64,000 nucleotides of DNA, from the NCBI GenBank assembly GCA_036346405.1, contig CM070550.1, forward strand, positions 13,426,115 to 13,490,114, written 5' to 3'. Under the pieces are notes generated by a model. It was not told the origin of the DNA. It searched no databases and worked only from the letters and a program-made list of their open reading frames with translations. Shown here in pieces: positions 56,331-64,000 of the stretch. Positions within the stretch are counted from its first letter, which is position 1. Each line of letters starts with the position of its first letter. The translations under genes were made by a program, and so were the position numbers. Source of the DNA: Phyllostachys edulis (lineage: Eukaryota; Streptophyta; Magnoliopsida; Poales; Poaceae).

Positions 56331-57389
56331 AGTTTCTTGGCTTACATGGAACTACGACGGTAAGAGATGAAGCTTCGAGATGGCCAGATGGCTAGAAGCT
56401 GCTACCATAAAATGGGAGCTTCAACCTGACAACCACCGGCCAGATCAGAGCAGTCACCGATCCCAGTTGAGAGAGTGTAGTGAGAATTTGGGAGTCCGAC
56501 ATGCTATGGAGAGAAGAAGCACTCGTGAGTCGTGATCTAGTGATCCAAAAATGGTGGACATTAGGGAACAAGAGAAGAAGAAGAGGTAGGGCGAGTGAGT
56601 TTGCGAGGGGTTGATGAAGAAGCCAAAAAGTGGTTAGAGTGGGCCAAATACTAGGCTAGGTACCTAGATGGGTTGTATGTATAATGTATATCTCGATCCT
56701 TTTTATTATTATTTTTAGAAGGGGAGGCTCGAGCCGCCTCAACTATGCTCCTCCACTGAAATTTACCGAAGCTATATACGTCGAAATGACCACGTAATTG
56801 GACTCCTGATGTGCAAACTGCAATTGGGTTTGGAACCGTAGTATGTTCGTGGAAGCTTGTACTGGCTGGAGAACGCAAGAGACTTTGCTTGCCGCTATCT
56901 TAAACCCACTCTAATTCGTTGAGATTAGTTCCATGCTTAGCCTTGTGATAGGGCTTAATGGGGAGCTAGATCCCCTCAAGCTAGTAGGAAGGACTTTTAG
57001 CTTCTTAATTTGTACTATAAAAAAGAGGGTTTGACTACCTAAGCTTCAGAAACGTATTATGACATTGCGTAGTAGCCATCGGAGCAGAAAGAAAAAGATG
57101 AGATCGAGTTTGCACTGTAGCATCGCTATAGTGGTTGATCTGAGTCGCTCTTCCTGGATCAGACGGCTCAGATCTATCGAATGTCACAACGCTGTGCTCC
57201 TAAACCATTGCCAATGCAACGGCAATGATGCCAATCCATAAGCTTCATCGTTCCTAAAAAACAAAACCTAAGCCTTGAGAGAAATCCAAGAAGCTTAAAT
57301 GGGTCCCTAGTCGCCTGGAATTGTTGCGTGTCTTGCAGTGCAAACAGGCTCATATACGCGTACCAACTACTGATTTGGTAAATTTCTAC
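56331..57389. other. Intergenic DNA, nothing recognised
   Basis: No supported gene or repeat boundary in about 1 kb. Confidence 0.45.
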
Positions 57390-58243
57390 TGAGAAAATTG
57401 TATTGTAGGTCTCTGAACTTGTGAGGTTATGCCATTTAGCTTCCTGAACTTATATTTTACTTTCTCAGCCATCTGAACTTGCGAGGTTGTGCCACTTAGC
57501 TCTCTGAATTTGCGTTGAAGCGAAGTTCGTCGGATGCGATGCCGGCGACTTCGTCCCCTCCAAGTCCGATGGACTCGTCGTCGCCCTGTTCTGACCGTGT
57601 TCATCGTCACCTCACGCCGACAAAAACGGATTCTTCGGGCCTGGGAACGCACCATGTTCACATCTTCGCCGGAGCTCCACCAACACAGCTTGCCACCGCC
57701 CTTGCCCTTGCCCTTGCCTCCTCTGAGTCGGCCGTGAGAGAGAAGTACATTTCCAGTGCCAGAGCAGGGGCACAATACTTCTCTCTCTCACGGTGATTCG
57801 CCAGCTCAGCCTTTTCTGTTAGCAAACGGCCGAATGGACTTCGTGCGGGGTGAGTAGCTTCTGCTCTAGCACTGAGAATATACTTTTCTCTCACGATTGA
57901 CTCAAAGAAGGCAAGGACGAGACGGCGGCAAGCTGTGACGGTGGAGTTCTGGTGAAGACACGAGCATGGTGCGTTCCTAGGTCCGAATAATCTTTTTTTT
58001 TTGTCGGCGTGAGGTGACGGGGACGATAAACACGACCAGAACGAGGCTGACGACGAGTCCATCGGACTCGGAGGGGACGAAATTGCCAACATCGCATCTT
58101 ACGAACTTCACTTCAACGCAAGTTCATTAAGCTAAGTGACACAACCTCGCAAGTTTAGGGGGGGCTAAGAAAGTAAAATGTAAGTTCAAAGAGCTAATTG
58201 GTACAACCTCGTAAGTTCAGAAACCTACAATGCAATTTTCTCA
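57390..58243. mobile_element. Foldback element C (854 bp) with GC-rich arms
   Basis: TGAGAAAATTGTATTGTAGG at the left is matched by the complement of the right end, TGAGAAAATTGCATTGTAGG. Pairing continues through CTGAACTTGTGAGGTT, TTGCGTTGAAG(C/T)GAAGTTCG, GATGGACTCGTCGTC and the TCACCTCACGCCGACAAAAA words, so nearly the whole element can fold. The arms enclose a loop around 57750-57850. No target duplication was found at these borders. Apparent proteins on both strands mirror each other because of the inverted repeat. Confidence 0.85.
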
Positions 58244-59140
58244 TTCCTAAAATCAGGGGGTCTTTGTGCATATTTCTTGAGCTAAATGACATTTTTATGA
58301 GTTGCAGGGGCCTTCTGCACAATTGCAGTTTTAATTTGATTTGGAGGCTTTTCCTTTTTGTTCAAAAATCATTTAGATATTCACGTTGGATATAGATCGC
58401 ACAAAACTGCTATTTTTATGGAGGAAGCGACTAACTTAAAATCCATGCACCTTCTCTGTCTCCAGTAGGAATTTCTATCATATATATAGACATGCCCTTC
58501 TAACATTTCCTAACAAAAAAAAAAGGAGGAATGGTTCGGTCCTCCAAAAGTTTATTGACCGTCCACGGAAAACAATCGGACGGATATTGCCACTCAACAC
58601 AGCTTACACCACTGGTACATAAGAGTGGTGCTACCAAACAGGGGTAATTTTATCTTTCCTCCTTTTGACAAGTACCATGTGCTAGTACTCTTGACGAGTC
58701 CTTGTGCTCCAAATCTGCGAATAATCAATTATTTGTCACTGCAAATATATGAATTTCAGGATTTGTCACTCTATGTATGAATGATATTTGAGTTCTGAAG
58801 CTACATGTCATAGACACATAAGTGGTAAATCTTGAATTGCATATCTTTGATAGCGACAAATAATCAGATCTCCTCCAAATCTGTCGGACGAGATCAACAT
58901 GTTAGGGCATACTTGTAACTGCCGATCGGCCGGTCGACACCACGTAGAATGTCAGCGGGGCAACTCATAGGTGGTGCAACGCCGACGTCCTGGTCGGCAA
59001 AGCGGCAACCTGCCTCCCCTCCAAAATTTAGCATACGGATCTTGTTGCAGGGCAGCTTTGTGAACGAACATCATCTTGTCTTAATCATGGTTCATTCAAG
59101 CAATAGCACGGTTAATTCCGTGGTGTATTTTTCTTCACAC
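58244..59140. other. Intergenic DNA, nothing recognised
   Basis: No coding frame with recognisable content; possible decayed MITE sequence around 58540-58660. Confidence 0.4.
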
Positions 59141-59990
59141 AGAGGGGGGATTTGGTTTATTGTAATCTGGATGATGAGATTGGAGACACATGAACGATCG
59201 GAGCCCGGCGGAGTATGAGTGCCTAAGCGGTGGCGGAGGGTTCAGATCGGAACTAAACGGGGATCGTTTCCTTTCCTTCTGTTTTTTGGTAACCGTCCAA
59301 CAAAGTGAGGGTCTTGAAGCAATTGTCCAGTTGGGAAGTGCTATACAACATTCGACTATTTTTTTGAGGGAAATCAGTCGAATTTCACTCCGTTCCTTTT
59401 GTCTTCGGTGAGGCCCTCGGCCATCATCTTCTCTGGCCGCTGTTGGTGTCTTCAACGGAGGCAACGAGTTAGTGTTAAGGTTGGGGTTCACCGGTGTCCA
59501 CCGAGCTTAAAGGGAGGTTAGGGTAGTGGCGGACTGGTGGTGCGTCGAGGCGGCGATGGTGCCTCCAGACGCCGGCGCGGAGGAGGGCGGTGGGCTGGGG
59601 AGGCAGGGAGTTGGCGACGATGGATTTGGCCACAGGTGATGGTGGGAGTGGTGGAGACCGGGGAGAAAAGGAAGCTGCCGGCGGGGAGGTGGCAAAGGGG
59701 AGGCGGACGAGGAGGAGGGCAGGGCGACACCGAGGGCGTCACAAGTAGCCTCGACGGGGGATGGTAGAGGTTGTCGTCGGCGCTAGGGGCAACGCTGGCG
59801 AGGAGGGTGGCGGCGCGTGGAGGGGGTGGGGGGTTAGGTTCTTTTATATAGCTGTTTGATCTCCATCCAACAGTCCCAAAATCTGGCTGATTTTTTCTCA
59901 AAAAATAGTCGAATTTTCTATAGAGACCCAAAAAGGAAAGTGATATACAACAAAAACCAAGCAAGAAATGCGTCTCCATTATTGACTATC
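59141..59990. repeat. Inverted-repeat-bearing block with gene-like GC core
   Basis: ATTCGACTATTTTTTTGAGG near 59350 is the inverted counterpart of CTCAAAAAATAGTCGAATTT near 59898. A GC-rich core (59520-59830) of GGCGGNGG words lies between. It resembles a transposon with captured GC-rich DNA, but ends and target duplication are unresolved. Confidence 0.4.
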
Positions 59991-60120
59991 TTTAAATGAC
60001 GAATGCGAATCACTTGTCAGAACAACATGACAAATACTACATTGACACATTGTACAAGCATACGGCTGGGCGGCTGGCACAGGTGGTCCAGGGCATATGC
60101 GTAGTTGCGCGCCTACTCAC

Positions 60121-62710
60121 TCACTCGAGGTGATCGTGTGGCCTGAGCGACATGAACATGGCCGCGTAATGGCGGAGCCGGCGGTCCCCGTCTTCGGGCC
60201 CGCCGACAGAAGGCGGCGCCACCATCAAGTGCGAAGTCATCCTGGCCCTGTGCCGGCGCCACGCGAGCTGGATGTTGACGGCCGCCCACGTCCGCCAGTT
60301 GGACGAGTAGTAGCGCGCCGTGCGCTTGAGCTTGTCGTTGGCGAACTTGTACCGGAAGTGCTCCGTGATGAACCGCAGGTCCGGCGCGTCGAGGCAGAAC
60401 GCCTGCGTCGCCTCCACGCACTCGAACGTCGCCGACGACGCGGGTAGCCGGTCCACGAACGGCCGCCGCAGGCACCACGACAGGAGCTCGTCGCCGAGGA
60501 AGTTGCCCGCGCCCAGCATGCACGTGGCCACCACGCCCTTGGCCAGCGGCTGCGTGCTCCGGAGCTTGCCCTGGAGGATGAACACCATGCGCTGCACCGG
60601 GTCGCCTTCGCGGATCACCTTCTCGCCGCTGGAGAACACCAGAGGTCTCAGCCTGTCGCAGATGTTGTCGAGGATAAGATCATCCATGCCATGGAACAGA
60701 GGAACCTGGCCAACGCAACCATAGTCAGCAAACGCAGTATACTGGCAGGAAAATGCGCTTTCATGAGCTACCAGGATATGGATGGTGCAGCAGAGCATAC
60801 CTGTTTAACAAGCTCGAGGCAGAGATAGCGCTTAATGTCTCGCCTAAGCCCTTCAGGCAAGTCCTTTATCATCTCCATCTCCTCATCTCCTGTGATGGCC
60901 GCCCAGCGTTCGCGCTCATACTGCCGGACCCTTTGCCTCAGGCGGGATGGCAATTGCCTCCGTCTCATCCACCATTCCATGTCCCGGAATCGCAGCTGCA
61001 TCTTTCGTTTTCTCGCCAAGACAGCATGCAAGAAGACCTACAACATCAACCATTACTTGTTATTGGCGAAACTCGATGTAATACAAATGGAACAAACAAA
61101 AAATGGCTAGCACTTTACCTGTATGTTTCCGATCAGTAATGTGAAGAGCATCAGGCCACTGAGCACATTAATTATGCTGAATATCACCTCAAGCCAATTG
61201 CTCGTAGGCTCAAGATCATTGCCAAAAGTGCTGCCAAGCAATACAAGGAGTTGCGTGAGATATAACTGAAAAGGTGATAAAGCAATTTTAATGTAAAGAT
61301 CAAGAACTAACTATTTTTTGTTCTCATAAGGGAACAGTTAATAAACATACAAAGGCAATTCATCATACAACCACCATAGAATGAACGATTTCCCCGCATA
61401 TAAATCTGACAGGTATATGCATTTTCAAATAGAATGATAACCTAAGTTACAGCTGACTACTCAACATTCATAAATTCAAGTTTCTGGGAGAAAAAAACAA
61501 TTCCTTTTGTCAGAAACGAGTGAGATTAATTTGACAAACTAAATTACCTGAGGGTCATGAGGCCCCAAAATATAGGATAGAGAATTTTGACAGCAAGCGA
61601 ATTGCTCGAAATAACAGGAAGAGCTCCCTTGTAGATTCCATAAGCAAAGGGCCCATTGCCACTTAGACAGGCCGGCACGTTTTGTTGACCGAAAGAAGTT
61701 AAGTTCGTATCACATGCTAATCCATTCATATCTGATGACCAAGGAAGGTGAAAACACATCTCCTTGGAGCAAGCCAGTGACATTAAATTGCAATTGTTGT
61801 TTTTCTTGCATTCCTCTTGGAGGCAGGAGGCAACACGCTGAATCGCAAGAACATACCAACACCCACCTGCAATCTAGAAATGGCAGAAAATTGATGAATA
61901 ACCAACATTACCTATAATAATTTAGTATGTGTTAGCCCTTCAATTAGCACCAATTGTGGTTCAAGGTTTGTTTTACAAGAACTTTGTGTTGAAGTCATTG
62001 CGCAATTTAATGTGCATCTTAGTCCTTCGACCAACAGCTTGCTTCTATTCAACCTGTTGTACTCAGCAACAATACAACAGATGTGATTGTCTGGGACAGT
62101 TTCCTGTTCAGCAATAATATGAACAATGGTGTTGTCTTGAAAAGAAAAAAATTCATATATATACTTCGATTCAAATTTGCTATTATCATCAGCAACAATT
62201 TTTGGTATTTTCCCTTGAAACAACCAACGCTTCATAAATAAGTATATATCTTGCTACGAAAGCAATCAGGCAGGGACGTTTGCAGATATTCTAGACCAAC
62301 CCTAGATTTTCTTGGAAAGAATACTGCCAGATGTTGTGTAAATTCAACATCATTGGCTAAACTAACAACCAGATATCGATGATCGGCGCTCAATTGCACT
62401 CAATGAGACTATGACCATGAGAGCGACTTTGAGATTCCACATCCATGATTTGTTATATATATTCCAATTAAATAATGGAAGGAGGGAAACTCACATGGGA
62501 TGCAATGAAATAGGCAAAAAGATTTAGGCCAAATCCCCACCATATTGTTCCAAAGATGTAACCAGTCACCTTCTGCATTTTCCTCATGATATAGATACTA
62601 TGATACACCTTGGGGAGAAATTGCAATAAGAATATGAGTAGCAGTATCGTCATGATAAGTTTAATTTGCTCTTCTCTGATTAACTTTGGTATGACCAGCC
62701 AGAAGATGAC
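60121..62710 (-). CDS. CNGC2: Cyclic nucleotide-gated ion channel 2 (CNGC2/DND1-like), 3' five exons
   Basis: Plasma-membrane cation channel of the group containing Arabidopsis CNGC2 (DND1), implicated in calcium entry and immunity. Exons 62495-62710, 61548-61873, 61119-61230, 60801-61037 and 60121-60705 join in phase into 491 C-terminal residues. The order is: end of S3 to S5 (IFWLVIPKLIREEQIKL, QFLPKVYHSI, KVTGYIFGTIWWGFGLN), S5-pore (IAGGCWYVLAIQR, FWGLMTLSTFGND), S6 (FTLLIGNIQ), C-linker (MEWWMRRRQLPSRLRQRVRQ), and cyclic-nucleotide-binding domain (VPLFHGMDDLILDNICDR, IREGDPVQRM, GDELLSWCLRRPF). Next are the calmodulin/IQ segment (WAAVNIQLAWRRHRAR) and the tail YAAMFMSLRPHDHLE. The tail and linker fit CNGC2 rather than CNGC4. 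N-terminal and S1-S2 exons lie beyond the right edge. Confidence 0.92.
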
Positions 62711-64000
62711 CTGCAGAATTTGATGGATTAGCTTGTTGAGCAAATAAAAATGTCCAAAGTAATGGAAAATTCAGAATTCTTCCACGATGATTTTTTTTAT
62801 AGATTTATTTATTTGTTATTGTTTCACTATTAAGCACCCTAAAACTCCATGGAAGTTAAACGTGCAAAAAGGAATATAGCACTGTAAAAATTCTGTCTTC
62901 TCAAGCTTCTGGTAATTTCTCTATGAGCCTTCAAGAATATTTCTTCAATCATATTGCTAATATGTTCTGATAATTAACATTTAATACATCATAAACACAA
63001 TGGTTCAATATTGCCCCCCTTTTCAGAATGCTATTGTCCATAGCACTGGCGTTTGTCTACTAGCAAATTCTCTGACAGCACATTATTCAAAATTCTCATA
63101 TTTCCTTACCACACTGTGATGACTTATATATTATGTATATGTTGAAGATAAATAAGTAGAGAAATAAACACCAAAGACTACTTAATCCATGTCAAAAAGA
63201 GCATGCATTACACTATCACGCTGTTTTTTTCTCGAGAACATACTTATCATGCTGCTATGGCTGCGCTCTCAACATACTAGGCGATTATTCAGCAGTCCCT
63301 TTAGAACAATAATTCCTCTTCATTTTTCGTGATAAATTATCCCATCAATAATCAATTCATGATATGAAAAGGACACAATTAACATTTTGTGGCCATGACA
63401 AAACCAGATAGATACTACTGCACACATCCAATGGCCCACATAAAAATGACAACTGCAATTATGCGAAAGGAGCTCGAATATGTACTCAATATTATGCGCC
63501 AAAAACCAGCCCCCACTTTTAAAATGACCAGACCATCTGAACGACAAAGACTGATAAATAATCAGCGAAAAAGAGTTCAATTTCATGAACGGAAAGCAGC
63601 CAAATCCCCCGTAACACCAGCCACATGAGAGGCAGCAGTGGCAGAGGTGAAATGAGAATATCTGGTACACTGCAGGACAAGTCACAATTTTACACTTCTA
63701 AAACTTGTCTCCTTGCAATCTAGTGGGGCTCTGCAAACTGTAACCATGCAGTGCATCATTTAACTGTCATTTTCCTTGTTAATTTCTTTCATCAATGATG
63801 TCTTTCCCATTACATCCACAGTCATATTCAGATACTAGTACCAATCATTTGCACCATGCCTTTAAGCATCCATACTTCTTCCGTAAGCGCATCAAACTCC
63901 TATCATCTACTACTAATTTCGATCAGAATTCTCTAACACATCCATCATTGGGGTCAGCATCATTCCAGTAATCCACTAGACACATTGACACATACCACAC
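62711..64000 (-). other. CNGC2 intron, no exon seen
   Basis: From the acceptor at 62711-62712 to the right edge no stretch matches the expected S1-S2 or N-terminal exons of CNGC2, so at least 1.29 kb of intron is present. AT-rich, with no clear transposon ends. Confidence 0.55.

Noticed and set aside
57386..58097. Mirrored proteins on both strands
   Set aside because: They reflect the two complementary arms of foldback element C, not two genes.
60097..60724. Plus-strand frames opposite the CNGC2 last exon
   Set aside because: Antisense shadows of a well-conserved GC-rich coding exon.
1..64000. CRISPR arrays, bacterial operons, rRNA or tRNA genes
   Set aside because: None seen. Regular repeats here are tandem duplications or LTR arrays, and the genes are spliced plant genes.

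Overview
This is nuclear DNA of a grass (Poaceae). The evidence is three intron-rich, plant-type genes with monocot-like proteins (BUB3.3, a gankyrin/PSMD10-type proteasome factor and CNGC2), GC-rich first exons, and dense nested transposons of families typical of grass genomes. The genus cannot be told from the sequence. No bacterial operons, CRISPR arrays or rRNA/tRNA genes were seen. Roughly a quarter of the window is host gene territory; the rest is transposon sequence and decayed intergenic DNA.

Layout. 1-5540: a decayed Ty3/gypsy gag region split by a hAT element with a perfect 8-bp target duplication. 5546-8211: a broken Mutator-like (MULE) transposase followed by a GRF-zinc-finger ORF whose tail carries a tandem intron-exon duplication. 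9428-13774 (minus): a complete nine-exon BUB3.3 spindle-checkpoint WD40 gene. About 15.1-16.1 kb: a weak minus-strand gene candidate whose upstream side is occupied by a large gypsy-type LTR (16150-20774) full of AGACCTCC repeats. An 11.2-kb minus-strand Copia element (20775-31969, Sirevirus-like with an extra 3' ORF) is nested at the end of that LTR. 32597-35260: a non-autonomous MULE with a perfect 9-bp target duplication. 35283-37271: a Helitron candidate. 37.4-40.5 kb: weak exons of an unrecognised gene, interrupted by two related foldback elements. 41.5-42.6 kb: a cluster of MITEs.

43.4-47.55 kb (minus): a broken XBOS34/XBAT-like ankyrin gene, cut by a 3.2-kb solo LTR and carrying a premature stop. 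48.8-49.7 kb: a GC-rich, purine-skewed block. 50959-54216 (minus): a complete five-exon gankyrin/PSMD10-like gene with a GC-AG intron and a small Helitron in its last intron. 55.4-55.85 kb: a DUF1618-like pseudogene. 57390-58243: a third foldback element. 60121-62710 (minus): the last five exons of a CNGC2 (DND1-type) cyclic-nucleotide-gated channel gene whose 5' exons lie beyond the right edge.

The three intact host genes act in unrelated processes: spindle checkpoint, proteasome assembly and calcium/immune signalling. They do not form a functional cluster. I found no convincing new biological system. The most unusual items are the AGACCTCC arrays spread through a giant LTR, the sibling foldback elements, the in-frame exon-intron duplication in the MULE second ORF, the GC-AG intron, and the extra ORF of the Copia element.
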